A stretch of 64,000 bases of DNA. Source: Streptomyces cavernicola (GTDB lineage: Bacteria > Actinomycetota > Actinomycetes > Streptomycetales > Streptomycetaceae). The translations under genes and the position numbers were made by a program. The DNA is taken from positions 1-64,000 of the forward strand of contig NZ_JASCIQ010000003.1 in assembly GCF_029968035.1 (NCBI RefSeq), in the 5' to 3' direction. The notes beneath the pieces are model-generated. The model saw nothing but the letters and a program-made list of their open reading frames with translations, did no database searches and was not told where the DNA came from. How positions within the stretch are numbered: the first letter of the stretch is position 1; every line of letters begins with the position of its first letter. Below, piece by piece: positions 33,596 through 41,895 of this stretch.

Positions 33596-34977
33596 CGGGA
33601 GGTGTGTCCTTCCACCAGCTTCAGGAGTCCGGCGAGGTCGCCGGGGCGGGTGTGCGGGTTGAGCAGCGTGGCCTTGAGCCAGAGCCGGCCGCCGAGGTGG
33701 GCGCGGCCGAGTACGGCGTGGCCGCCGGTGAGGAGGTTGAGGCGGATCTTGGCGATGTGGGGGTCGCTGAGGTGGTGGGGCCTGAAGAGGACGGTGCTGA
33801 GGGTGGGGCGGGCGTAGAGCTCGAAGCGGGGGTGGCTGTCGACGGTGCGGGCGAATTCGGAGGCGAGGTCGCAGACCTGGTCGACGAGTTCGCCGATGCC
33901 GGTGCGGCCGAGGGCGCGCAGGGTGGTGGCGATCTTGAGGATGTCGGGGCGTCGGGTGGTGCGCAGGGAGCGGTCGAGGAGGTCGGGGAGTCCGGCGCGG
34001 GTGTCGTCGTCGGCGTTGAGGTAGTCGGCGTGGTGGGCGAGGGTGCGGGTCTCGCGGGGGTCGCGGACGCTGAGGAGTCCGGCGGCGACGGGTTGCCAGC
34101 CGAGTTTGTGCAGGTCGAGGGAGACGGTCTGGGCGCGGTCGAGGCCTTGGAGGAGGTGTCGGCGGCGGTCGCTGAAGAGCAGGGTGCCGCCGTATGCGGC
34201 GTCGACGTGGAGGCGGGCGCCGTGGTGTTCGCAGACGTCGGCGAGGGCGGGCAGGGGGTCGATGTGCCCGGCGTCGGTGGTGCCGGCGGTCGCTGCCACG
34301 AGGACGGTGTCGGTGGACAGTTCGACGAGCGTCTCGTTGAGCGCGGCGGGGTCGAGGGTGCCGGTGGGGGTGGGCACGGTGACGGGTTCGGGCATGCCGA
34401 GGAGCCAGGCGGCGCGCTGCAGGGAGTGGTGGGCGTTGTCGCCGGTGACGAGTTGCAGGGGTGCGGGGGCGTGGTGTTCGCGGGCGAGGAGGAGGGCGAG
34501 GTGGTTGGACTCGGTGGCGCCGGTGGTGACGAGTGCGGTGGCGGTGGGGCGCAGGCCGGGGTGGACGAGGTCGGCGAGGGCGTCCGTGACGAGGGTTTCG
34601 AGGGTGGAGGCGGCGGGGGCCTGGTCCCAGGAGTCCATGGACGGGTTGAGTGCGGACGCGGCGAGGTCGGCGGCGGTGGCGACGGCGAGGGGCGGGCAGT
34701 GCAGGTGGGCGGCGCAGAGCGGGTCGGCGGGGTCGGCGGCGCCTTCGGCGAGGAGGCGGACGACGGTGGCGAGGGCTTCTTCGTCGCCGGTGCCGTGTTC
34801 GGGGAGGGGGTCGCCGAGGGTGCGTCGTACGTGGTCGGTGACGGCGGTGGGGCCGCCGGCAGGGAGGGGGCCGGGGCGGGCGGCGGTGCCTTCGTGGAGT
34901 GCGGTGAGGACGGTGTCGAGGAGGGGGCGGAGGTGGGTGGGGCCGGTGGGGCCGGAGGCGAGGGGTGCGGTGGGCAT
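33592..34977 (-). CDS. PLP-dependent amino-acid decarboxylase (group II, DesA-like)
   Basis: A 461-residue group II decarboxylase. The PLP-binding Lys is in SLDLHKLGWQP, the cofactor Asp in HVDAAYGG, and the substrate region carries VTTGATESNHLALLLAR and NPSMDSWDQAPAAS. Relatives decarboxylate lysine, diaminobutyrate, glutamate or aromatic amino acids. The coupled N-hydroxylase downstream suggests lysine or ornithine, as in DesA of desferrioxamine synthesis. Neither an acyltransferase (DesC) nor an NIS synthetase (DesD) is nearby, and no iron-box (TTAGGTTAGGCTCACCTAA type) is visible upstream. The ATG at 34977 follows AAGGGA by six bases. Confidence 0.88.
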   Translation of the reverse strand: MPTAPLASGPTGPTHLRPLLDTVLTALHEGTAARPGPLPAGGPTAVTDHVRRTLGDPLPEHGTGDEEALATVVRLLAEGAADPADPLCAAHLHCPPLAVATAADLAASALNPSMDSWDQAPAASTLETLVTDALADLVHPGLRPTATALVTTGATESNHLALLLAREHHAPAPLQLVTGDNAHHSLQRAAWLLGMPEPVTVPTPTGTLDPAALNETLVELSTDTVLVAATAGTTDAGHIDPLPALADVCEHHGARLHVDAAYGGTLLFSDRRRHLLQGLDRAQTVSLDLHKLGWQPVAAGLLSVRDPRETRTLAHHADYLNADDDTRAGLPDLLDRSLRTTRRPDILKIATTLRALGRTGIGELVDQVCDLASEFARTVDSHPRFELYARPTLSTVLFRPHHLSDPHIAKIRLNLLTGGHAVLGRAHLGGRLWLKATLLNPHTRPGDLAGLLKLVEGHTSR

Positions 34978-35096
34978 GGGGTCCCTTCGGGTGCGGGGGC
35001 TTGGCCGGTCGTTACGGCCGGGCCGTGTCCGTCAGCTCAACGAGCTGGACCCGAATGGGGTATCTGTGCGTGGGGGAGGGCAGGGGTTTTGTCCCC

Positions 35097-35201
35097 TACC
35101 CGCCCCTTCCCGTAACTGGGGCTCCGCCCCAGACCCCTCCCCCAAGCTCTCAGCTTCGCTCGAGCAGGGGGGACCCCCATCTCAAACGCCGGAGGGGCTG
35201 A
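35097..35201 (+). repeat. dispersed repeat, family A, copy 1
   Basis: An intergenic block with GCCCCTTCCCGTAACTGGGG, GCTCCGCCCCAGACCCCTCC, a Ser-rich-like AAGCTCTCAGCTTCGCTCGA and the end CTCAAACGCCGGAGGGGCTG. Near copies occur at 41787-41894 (inverted) and 55692-55763. It fills most of the gap between the decarboxylase start and the aminopeptidase end. Its internal GGGGCTCCGCCCC can fold and may help end the aminopeptidase transcript. Confidence 0.8.
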
Positions 35202-35236
35202 ATTTTGCGAGCTCGGCGAAATGCTGCGGGTCGAGG

Positions 35237-37753
35237 CTAGGAAACAGCGCGTACCCGCAACGCCCTTTCCAGGTCGTCCAGTTGGTCGACCAGCTTCCTC
35301 CGCAGCGACGGCGGCGGGTTGTCGCGGTCCAGGCAGGTGCGGCCGAGGTCGAGGGTGGTGTCGGTGACCGCGACGGCGGGGAAGGCCCAGCGGCCTGCGG
35401 CGTCGCCGATGGCGGGGCCGCGGCGGGCGGCGACGGTGAGGGCGGCGTCGTAGTAGCGGGGGATGTAGTCGCGTACGAGGTCGAGTTGTTCGGGTTGCCA
35501 GAAGCCCTGGGCGGTGGCGGTGAACAGGTAGTTGGAGAGGTGGTCCTCGTCGAACATGGCGCGCCAGGCCTCGGCCTTGGCGACGGGGTCGGGCAGGGCG
35601 GCGCGGCAGCGGGCGGCGCCTTCCTGGCCGGTGGCGCTGGGGTCCTGGGCGAGTTCGGCCTCGATGACGGCGTCGTCGACGGCGCCGAGTACGCAGAGGC
35701 GACCGAGGATGCGCCAGCGGAGTTCGGGGTCGAGTTCGGGGCCGCCGGGGACGCTGCCGGAGTCGAACCAGTCGCGGATGGTGTCGGGTTGGGCGGCGGC
35801 GGAGATGAAGTGGCGTACGGCGGTGAGGCGCAGGCCGGGGTTGGAGCCGTCCTCGGTGCGGCGGATGAGGTCACGGCACAGGTCGGTGAGGGTGGCGAGG
35901 GCGGCGGGGCGTTCGGTCGCCGGGAGGTAGCGGTCGACGACGTGGGCGGCGGTGAAGGCGAGGACGCCCTGGACGAGGGCGAGGTCGGCTTCGCCGGGGA
36001 GGTGGGCGCGGGCGGCCTCCAGGTAGGCGGCGGGCGGGAGTTCGCCGTCGCGTACGGCGTCACGGAGGGCGTTCCAGACGACGGCTGAGGTGAGGGGTTC
36101 GGGGAGGTGGGAGAGGCCGGTCTTGAGGGTGGTGAAGGAGTGCTCGTCGAAGCGGATCTTGGCGTAGGTGAGGTCGCCGTCGTTGAGGACGATCAGGTCG
36201 GGTCGGCGGCCGGTGAGTTGCCGCGCGTGGACCTGCGTGGCGTCGGCGGGGATGTCGACGTCGAAGCGTTCGCGCAGGTGGAGGCCTGCGGCGGCGGTGG
36301 CGGTGGAGAGGGAGACGGTGCCGTAGAGGCCGACGGTGACGTGGTGGGGGCGGTTGCCGTCGTGGTGGACGGTGAGTTGCCATCCGTCGTCGGTCTCGCT
36401 CAGCGCGGGTGTGAGGGTGTCGATGCCGGTGGTGCCGAGCCAGGCGCGGGCCCAGGCGTGGACGTCGCGGTCGGTGTGGGCGGCGAGGTTGTCGAGGAAG
36501 TCGGCGAGGGTGGCGTTGGCGAACTTATGCCGCTTGAAGTGGGTGTTGATGCCGGCGAGGAAGTCGTCCTCGCCGAGCCAGGCGACGAGTTGGCGCAGCG
36601 CGGAGGCGCCCTTGGCGTAGGAGATGCCGTCGAAGTTGAGGTCGGCGGTCGCCGTGTCGGGGACGAGTTCCGGGTCGGGGGCGACGGGGTGGGTGGAGGG
36701 GCGCTGGTCGGCGTCGTAGCCCCAGGGTTTGCGGGTGATGCCGAAGTCGGTCCAGGTGTCGGTGAAGCGGGTGGCTTCGGCGGTGGTCTGGTAGCCCATG
36801 TACTCGGCGAAGGACTCGTTCAGCCAGATGTCGTCCCACCACTGCAGGGTGACGAGGTCGCCGAACCACATGTGGGCCATCTCGTGGGCGATGACCATGG
36901 CGCGGGTCTGGCGTTCGGTGTCGGTGACGGCGGAGCGGTAGACGAACTCGTCGCGGAAAGTGACGAGTCCGGGGTTCTCCATGGCGCCGGCGTTGAACTC
37001 GGGCACGAAGGCCTGGTCGTACGAGTCGAAGGGGTACGGCTCGTCGAACTTCTCGTGGTAGCGGTCGAAGCAGCCGCGGGTGACGTCGAGGAGTTCCTCG
37101 GCGTCGGCCTCCAGGTGCGGGGCGAGGGAGCGGCGGCAGTGCAGGCCGAAGGGCAGGCCGCGGTGTTCGGTGCGGATGGAGTGGTACGGGCCTGCGGCGA
37201 TCGCGGCGAGGTAGGTGGAGATCGGCGGGGTCTCGGCGATCTGCCACTGGCCGGGGGCGGTTTCGGTGGCGATGCCGTTGCCGAGGACGGTCCAGCCTTC
37301 GGGGGCGGTGACGGTGAACGCGAAGCGGGCCTTGAGGTCGGGCTGGTCGAAGCAGGGGAAGATCCGCTGGGCGTCGTCCATGCAGGCCTGGGTGTAGAGG
37401 TACGTCTCGCCGTCGGTGGGGTCGGTGAAGCGGTGCATGCCTTCGCCGGTGCGGGAGTAGCGCATGGCGGCGTCGATGTGCAGTTCGTGCGGGCCCGCGG
37501 TGAGGGTGGGCAGGGGGAGGCGGCCGCCGGTGTGGGTGGCGGGGTCGAGGGGGTGTCCGTCGAGGGACGCGGAGCGCAGGGTTTCGGCTTTGAGCTCGAT
37601 GAAGGTGTCGCCGTCCGCGCGGGTCGTGAAGTGGATCACGGTGCGGGTGTTGAACGTTTCGCCTTCGGCGGTGAGGTCGAGGTGGACCTCGTACCGCTGG
37701 ACTTCGATGAGCTCGGCTCGGGTTTGCGCTTCGTTGCGCGTGAGTACGGACAT
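35237..37753 (-). CDS. pepN: aminopeptidase N (M1 zinc metallopeptidase)
   Basis: An 838-residue cytosolic aminopeptidase that removes N-terminal residues from peptides. The exopeptidase motif is FNAGAMENPGLVTFRD and the zinc site is VIAHEMAHMWFGDLVTLQWWDDIWLNESFAEY (HExxH plus the distant Glu). The C-terminal 400 residues form the ERAP1-like helical domain, giving the usual actinobacterial length. The ATG at 37753 (MSVLTRNEAQTRAEL) matches the family start; an in-frame start 14 codons earlier has no ribosome site. It is monocistronic. Confidence 0.96.
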   Translation of the reverse strand: MSVLTRNEAQTRAELIEVQRYEVHLDLTAEGETFNTRTVIHFTTRADGDTFIELKAETLRSASLDGHPLDPATHTGGRLPLPTLTAGPHELHIDAAMRYSRTGEGMHRFTDPTDGETYLYTQACMDDAQRIFPCFDQPDLKARFAFTVTAPEGWTVLGNGIATETAPGQWQIAETPPISTYLAAIAAGPYHSIRTEHRGLPFGLHCRRSLAPHLEADAEELLDVTRGCFDRYHEKFDEPYPFDSYDQAFVPEFNAGAMENPGLVTFRDEFVYRSAVTDTERQTRAMVIAHEMAHMWFGDLVTLQWWDDIWLNESFAEYMGYQTTAEATRFTDTWTDFGITRKPWGYDADQRPSTHPVAPDPELVPDTATADLNFDGISYAKGASALRQLVAWLGEDDFLAGINTHFKRHKFANATLADFLDNLAAHTDRDVHAWARAWLGTTGIDTLTPALSETDDGWQLTVHHDGNRPHHVTVGLYGTVSLSTATAAAGLHLRERFDVDIPADATQVHARQLTGRRPDLIVLNDGDLTYAKIRFDEHSFTTLKTGLSHLPEPLTSAVVWNALRDAVRDGELPPAAYLEAARAHLPGEADLALVQGVLAFTAAHVVDRYLPATERPAALATLTDLCRDLIRRTEDGSNPGLRLTAVRHFISAAAQPDTIRDWFDSGSVPGGPELDPELRWRILGRLCVLGAVDDAVIEAELAQDPSATGQEGAARCRAALPDPVAKAEAWRAMFDEDHLSNYLFTATAQGFWQPEQLDLVRDYIPRYYDAALTVAARRGPAIGDAAGRWAFPAVAVTDTTLDLGRTCLDRDNPPPSLRRKLVDQLDDLERALRVRAVS

Positions 37754-37820
37754 GGCTTCATGCTGCACGATGCTGTTCTGTTGGCACAGGGGCACCCTGG
37801 TCCGGGGTTCGGGACGCGGT

Positions 37821-37855
37821 CGGCCTTCAAGACCACAATCGGGTCTTGAAGGCCG
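37821..37855. promoter_or_regulatory. 14-bp inverted repeat upstream of pepN
   Basis: CGGCCTTCAAGACC and its perfect complement flank a 7-nt spacer ACAATCG, 68 bp upstream of the pepN start and 100 bp downstream of the small secreted protein gene. It has no T-run. It may be an operator for pepN or the end of the upstream transcript. Confidence 0.5.
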
Positions 37856-37954
37856 ATGTCATGCGAGCCCCCGAATTAGCCAAAAGCGTCGCACACACTC
37901 TGCGGGGTCTTTTCGCTCACGGACTCATTTGTGCACGCAGCACGCCTGTTGTGC

Positions 37955-38317
37955 TTACTGGGTTTTCAGCACAACCCCATTGCTGCATGCATCCGGCATC
38001 CAGTCGATTTGTTCGCAGACATACATGGCGCCGAGCTTGTACCAGTGCCCGGGTGCGTTGCGGCGGTCGCAGCCCGAGTCCTTGTCGTAGTAGAGCTTGT
38101 CCGGGTTGGAAGAGAAGTAGGCGTAGACGGGGCGGCCGTCCTTCTCCTTGTCGCAGACGTCGAAGATGTGGCGGTCCTTGTCGAACACGGCCTTGTCGGA
38201 GCCCTGCTTGGTCACCTTCAGGGCGTACGCGTGGGCCGGTGCAGCCACGAACACAGCGGCGAACAGGGCTGCGAGGACGACAAGCGCGGCTCCTGACGCC
38301 TTCTTCACGCGGGTCAT
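37955..38317 (-). CDS. small secreted protein of unknown function
   Basis: A 120-residue exported protein. Residues 1-30 are a clear signal peptide ending at PAHAYA. The mature part of about 90 residues has four Cys (in FDVCDKE, DSGCDRR, YVCEQID and PDACSNG), which probably form two disulfides, and many aromatic and charged residues (PVYAYFSSNPDKLYYDKD). No family is recognised. GAGGAG precedes the ATG at 38317 by about 10 bases. The flanking genes are unrelated. Confidence 0.75.
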   Translation of the reverse strand: MTRVKKASGAALVVLAALFAAVFVAAPAHAYALKVTKQGSDKAVFDKDRHIFDVCDKEKDGRPVYAYFSSNPDKLYYDKDSGCDRRNAPGHWYKLGAMYVCEQIDWMPDACSNGVVLKTQ

Positions 38318-38514
38318 ACGGTCACGCTCCTCTGCGCGTTACTTACGTTGTCCCGCAACACGCTAAAGCGACCCACAACTCCGCAAAATGACTTTCGACC
38401 AAGCCCGAAACACGATGGACCGACGCTCACCTCATGGGGAAATTTCCCATGCCGGGTGGTCGACGAATTTCCGCTGAGGTCGGCTGCCTGCTCCCACTCT
38501 CCGCCAGGTACCGG

Positions 38515-38898
38515 CTAGGACCTCGCGATCGTCTCGTGGTGGCGGATTACCTCCGCGATGATGAAGTTGAGCAGCTTCTCCGCGAACGCCGGGTCCAGTT
38601 TGGCGTTCTCCGCGAGGGCGCGGAGGCGGGCGATCTGTTCGGCCTCGCGGTTGGGGTCGGCGGGCGGGAGCTGGTGCTCGGCCTTGAGGTGGCCGACCTG
38701 CTGGGTGCACTTGAAGCGTTCCGCGAGCATGTGGACGACTGCGGCGTCGATGTTGTCGATGCTGTCGCGCAGGCGGGCGAGTTCGGCGCGGACCGCCTCG
38801 TCGACGCCGGAGTCCGTACGCCCGTCCACGTTCTCGTCCACGCGCCCGTCCACGCCCTCGCCGGGCTGACCGTTGTCGCTGTTCGTGATGCTGCTCAT
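38515..38898 (-). CDS. aroQ: chorismate mutase (AroQ type)
   Basis: Rearranges chorismate to prephenate for phenylalanine and tyrosine. It is a 127-residue all-helical AroQ-fold protein. After a 25-residue acidic Asp/Gly-rich tail at the N-terminus the domain begins VRAELARLRDSIDNIDAAVVHMLAERFKCTQQVG. It continues with the active-site Lys in HLKAEH, Arg in DPNREAEQIARL and the final helix LLNFIIAEVIRHH. The ATG at 38898 has no clear ribosome site, but it lies 11 bp after the AraC stop on the same strand, so translation may be coupled. Confidence 0.9.
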   Translation of the reverse strand: MSSITNSDNGQPGEGVDGRVDENVDGRTDSGVDEAVRAELARLRDSIDNIDAAVVHMLAERFKCTQQVGHLKAEHQLPPADPNREAEQIARLRALAENAKLDPAFAEKLLNFIIAEVIRHHETIARS

Positions 38899-38909
38899 GG
38901 GGGGAGAGC

Positions 38910-39794
38910 CTACGTTGCCGGTCGGAGCATGGGCGGATCGTCCGGGTCCGGTATCTGCTGGGACCAGCCCCCCGGTACGGCACGGCCCTGCTGCTCGCGG
39001 AAGCGGACGGGGGCGGCACCGACACGGCGGGTGAACAGGCGGGAGAAGTAGGCGGGGTCGTCGTAGCCGACGCGGCGGGCGACGGCGGCGACGGGGAGTT
39101 CGGTGGCGGCGAGGAGTTCCTTGGCGCGGCCGAGGCGGATGCCGAGCAGGTAGTCCTTGGGGCTGCAGCCGGCGCCGCGGCGGACGGCAGTGCGCAGCTC
39201 GGCGGGCGTCATGCCGTGCCGGGCGGCGTGCTCGGCGACGGAGAGGGGCTGAAAGGCGTCGCGGGCGAGGGCCTGCAGGACGGGGTCGCCGTCGGGGGCG
39301 ATGTCGGCGCGGGCGCGGCGCAGGGCGACGAGGAGTTCGTGTACGGCGGCGCCGGTCTCCACCTCCAGGAGAGGGTTCCCGCGGCGGGCGGCGCGGGCGA
39401 TGCGGCCGACGGCGGCGCGGGGCGCGGCGGCGTCGGAGAGCGGGATGACGGGGCGCTCGGGCTCGATGTAGCCGAGTTCGGTGTACGTGCTGGTGGCGGG
39501 GCCGGTGAAGTCGACGAAGGACTCGTCCCAGCCGGTGTGCGGGTCGGCGCCGTAGTGGTGCGGGACGCCGGGGATGATCCAGAGCAGGGCGGGGGCGGTG
39601 ACGGTGGTGCGGCGGCCGTCGGGGCCCTGGTACCAGCCGGTGCCGGCGCTGATGACGATGGCGACGTGGTGGTCGAGGGTGCGAGGGCCGACGGTGGGCA
39701 GGGTGCCGTGCTGGAGTCCGACACCGAGGCAGACGAGGCCGAGGCGGTGGTGGACGGGGCTGGGCGTGAAGTACCGCATCCACGTGTGATACAT
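38910..39794 (-). CDS. AraC-family transcriptional regulator
   Basis: A 294-residue regulator. Residues 1-160 form a cupin-like sensing domain (HHVAIVISAGTGWYQGPDG, WIIPGVPHHYGADPHTGWDE). The C-terminal 100 residues hold two helix-turn-helix units: SVAEHAARHGMTPAELRTAV and LPVAAVARRVGYDDPAYFSRLFTRRVGAAPVRFRE. This is the arrangement of sugar-responsive AraC activators. AAAGGGG precedes the ATG at 39794 by nine bases. It is divergent from the GH35 beta-galactosidase gene across 145 bp, which it probably controls. Confidence 0.92.
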   Translation of the reverse strand: MYHTWMRYFTPSPVHHRLGLVCLGVGLQHGTLPTVGPRTLDHHVAIVISAGTGWYQGPDGRRTTVTAPALLWIIPGVPHHYGADPHTGWDESFVDFTGPATSTYTELGYIEPERPVIPLSDAAAPRAAVGRIARAARRGNPLLEVETGAAVHELLVALRRARADIAPDGDPVLQALARDAFQPLSVAEHAARHGMTPAELRTAVRRGAGCSPKDYLLGIRLGRAKELLAATELPVAAVARRVGYDDPAYFSRLFTRRVGAAPVRFREQQGRAVPGGWSQQIPDPDDPPMLRPAT

Positions 39795-39939
39795 GCCTTG
39801 TTGCCCCTTTCACCCCGTCTGTTGGGTGCGTGCTGCGGCCGCCTTGCGTCCAATCAGGGCTGATCTTTGTCCATGGACCGGCCCGCCGCCAGGGGGCGAG
39901 GGTGGGCGCACTGCTGCACGTGCGGAAAGGCGGGGCCCG

Positions 39940-41718
39940 GTGGGCGATTTTGTGGTGGGGGACGCGGACTTCGAGCTGGACGGGCGGCCGGTGCGGCTGC
40001 TCTCCGGTGCGCTGCACTACTTCCGGGTGCACGAGTCCCAGTGGGGGCACCGGCTCGCGATGCTGCGGGCGATGGGCCTCAACTGCGTGGAGACGTACGT
40101 CCCGTGGAATCTGCACGAGCCGCGCCCCGGTGAGCTGCGGGATGTGGCGGCGCTCGGCCGGTTCCTGGACGCGGCGGCGGAGGCGGGCCTGTGGGCGATC
40201 GTGCGGCCAGGCCCGTACATCTGCGCGGAGTGGGAGAACGGCGGCCTGCCGCACTGGCTGACCGGGCCGCTCGGCGGGCGGATCCGGACGCGGGACGCGG
40301 AGTATCTGGCGCGGGTGGAGCGCTGGTTCGGGGTGCTGCTGCCGCAGGTGGTGGAGCGGCAGATCGACCGGGGCGGCCCGGTGATCATGGTGCAGGTGGA
40401 GAACGAGTACGGCTCGTACGGCTCGGACCAGAGGTACCTGCGTCAACTGGCGGCGAAGCTACGGGACTTGGGCGTACGGGTGCCGCTGTTCACCTCGGAC
40501 GGGCCCGAGGACCACATGCTGACCGGCGGCTCGGTGCCGGGGGTGCTGGCGACGGTGAACTTCGGCTCGCAGGCCCGGGAGGGCTTCGCGACGCTGCGCC
40601 GGCACCGGCCGAAGGGGCCGCTGATGTGCATGGAGTTCTGGTGCGGCTGGTTCGATCACTGGGGCGACGAGCATGTCGTACGCGATCCTGCGGACGCGGC
40701 GGCGGCGCTGCGGGAGATCCTGGCGGCGGGGGCGTCGGTGAACCTGTACATGGCGCACGGCGGGACGAGCTTCGCCGGCTGGGCGGGCGCGAACCGGGGC
40801 GGGGAGCTGCACGGCGGGCCGCTGCACCCGGACGTGACGTCGTACGACTACGACGCGCCGATCGACGAGTTCGGCCGGGCCACGCCGAAGTTCTGGGCGT
40901 TCCGCGAGGTGCTCGCCGCGTACGCGGACGGCCCGCTGCCCGAACTCCCGTCCGCTCCGCCGGAGTTGGGTGCCGGCGCCGAGGCGGAACTCGACGTCTG
41001 GACGCCGCTCGGGGAGGTGCTGGACGTGCTCGGCGGGCCGGAACGGGCCTTCGGCCAGGCCCCCACCTTCGAGGAACTCGACGTGGACCGGGGCGTGGTC
41101 CGCTACCGCGTGGACGTGCCGGGCCCGCGGCAGCCGTACCCGCTGCGGGCGCGGGGGCTGAGGGACCGGGCGGTGGTGCACGTCGACGGCGTACGGGCCG
41201 GGGTACTCACCGAGGACTCCCCCGAACTCCCCTCGCCGGTCGCGGGACCGGCGCGCGTGGAACTGCTCGTGGAGTCCCTCGGCCGCGTCAACTACGGCCC
41301 CCGCCTGGGCGAGCCGAAGGGCCTGACCGGGGGCGTCCTGCACGAGCGGCAGTTCCTGCACGGGGTACGGGCGACGGGGTTGCGCCTCGACGCGTTCGAC
41401 GACGCGGAGCGGGTACGGGGGTTGCGGGGGTTGCGGGGGTTGCCCTCGCGGGCCCCGGAGGGCGAGGCGGGGCTGTACCGGGGCTCGCTCTCCGTCGAGG
41501 GCGCGGGCGACGCGGTGCTCGAACTCCCCTCGTTCACACGGGGGTTCGTGTGGGTGAACGGGTTCTGCCTCGGGCGGTACTGGGTGCTCGGGCCGCAGGA
41601 GTCGCTGTACGTACCGGGGCCGGTGCTGCGGGAGGGGGCGAACGAGGTGTGGGTGCTTGAGCTGGAGGGGGTCGGGGCGGGGGCCTCGGTGCGGGTGAGC
41701 GCGCCTGCGGCGGGCTGA
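39940..41718 (+). CDS. GH35 beta-galactosidase
   Basis: A 592-residue intracellular glycoside hydrolase of family 35 that removes terminal beta-galactose. The GTG at 39940 begins GDFVVGDADFELDGRPVRLLSGALHYFRV, which is the family start; AAAGG lies 10 bases upstream. The acid/base Glu is in VQVENEYGSYG and the nucleophile Glu in MCMEFWCGWFDHWG. Two C-terminal jelly-roll domains follow the TIM barrel (for example FVWVNGFCLGRYWVLGPQESLYVPGP). No signal peptide is present. It faces the GH101 gene, whose product could release galactose-containing disaccharides. Confidence 0.95.
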   Translation: MGDFVVGDADFELDGRPVRLLSGALHYFRVHESQWGHRLAMLRAMGLNCVETYVPWNLHEPRPGELRDVAALGRFLDAAAEAGLWAIVRPGPYICAEWENGGLPHWLTGPLGGRIRTRDAEYLARVERWFGVLLPQVVERQIDRGGPVIMVQVENEYGSYGSDQRYLRQLAAKLRDLGVRVPLFTSDGPEDHMLTGGSVPGVLATVNFGSQAREGFATLRRHRPKGPLMCMEFWCGWFDHWGDEHVVRDPADAAAALREILAAGASVNLYMAHGGTSFAGWAGANRGGELHGGPLHPDVTSYDYDAPIDEFGRATPKFWAFREVLAAYADGPLPELPSAPPELGAGAEAELDVWTPLGEVLDVLGGPERAFGQAPTFEELDVDRGVVRYRVDVPGPRQPYPLRARGLRDRAVVHVDGVRAGVLTEDSPELPSPVAGPARVELLVESLGRVNYGPRLGEPKGLTGGVLHERQFLHGVRATGLRLDAFDDAERVRGLRGLRGLPSRAPEGEAGLYRGSLSVEGAGDAVLELPSFTRGFVWVNGFCLGRYWVLGPQESLYVPGPVLREGANEVWVLELEGVGAGASVRVSAPAAG

Positions 41719-41727
41719 TCCCCTCCC

Positions 41728-41894
41728 CGCCCCTTCCCGAAAGCCCTGCCGGGCGGGCCTCCTCAAACGCCGGAGGGGCTGAAAAATCAGCCCCTCCGGC
41801 GTTTGAGATGGGGGTCCCCCCTGCTCGAGCGAAGCCGAGAGCTTGGGGGAGGGGTCTGGGGCGGAGCCCCAGTTCGGGAAGGGGCGGGGTGGGG
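41728..41894. repeat. dispersed repeat, family A, two copies head to head
   Basis: A short direct copy (41728-41782) meets a long inverted copy (41787-41894). Where they meet, CTCAAACGCCGGAGGGGCTG plus A (41762-41782) pairs perfectly with 41787-41807 across the loop AAAA. This gives a 21-bp hairpin that can terminate both the GH35 and the GH101 transcripts, which converge here. Confidence 0.88.
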
Positions 41895-41895
41895 A

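Noticed and set aside
31295..34977. Horizontally acquired island covering the decarboxylase, hydroxylase and SIMPL genes
   Set aside because: Base composition and codon endings match the neighbours and no mobile genes flank it, so the sequence alone gives no sign of recent transfer.
35040..35236. Possible short gene or riboswitch between the decarboxylase and pepN
   Set aside because: The sequence is the dispersed family A repeat, found at two other places in the window; no reading frame has normal codon use.
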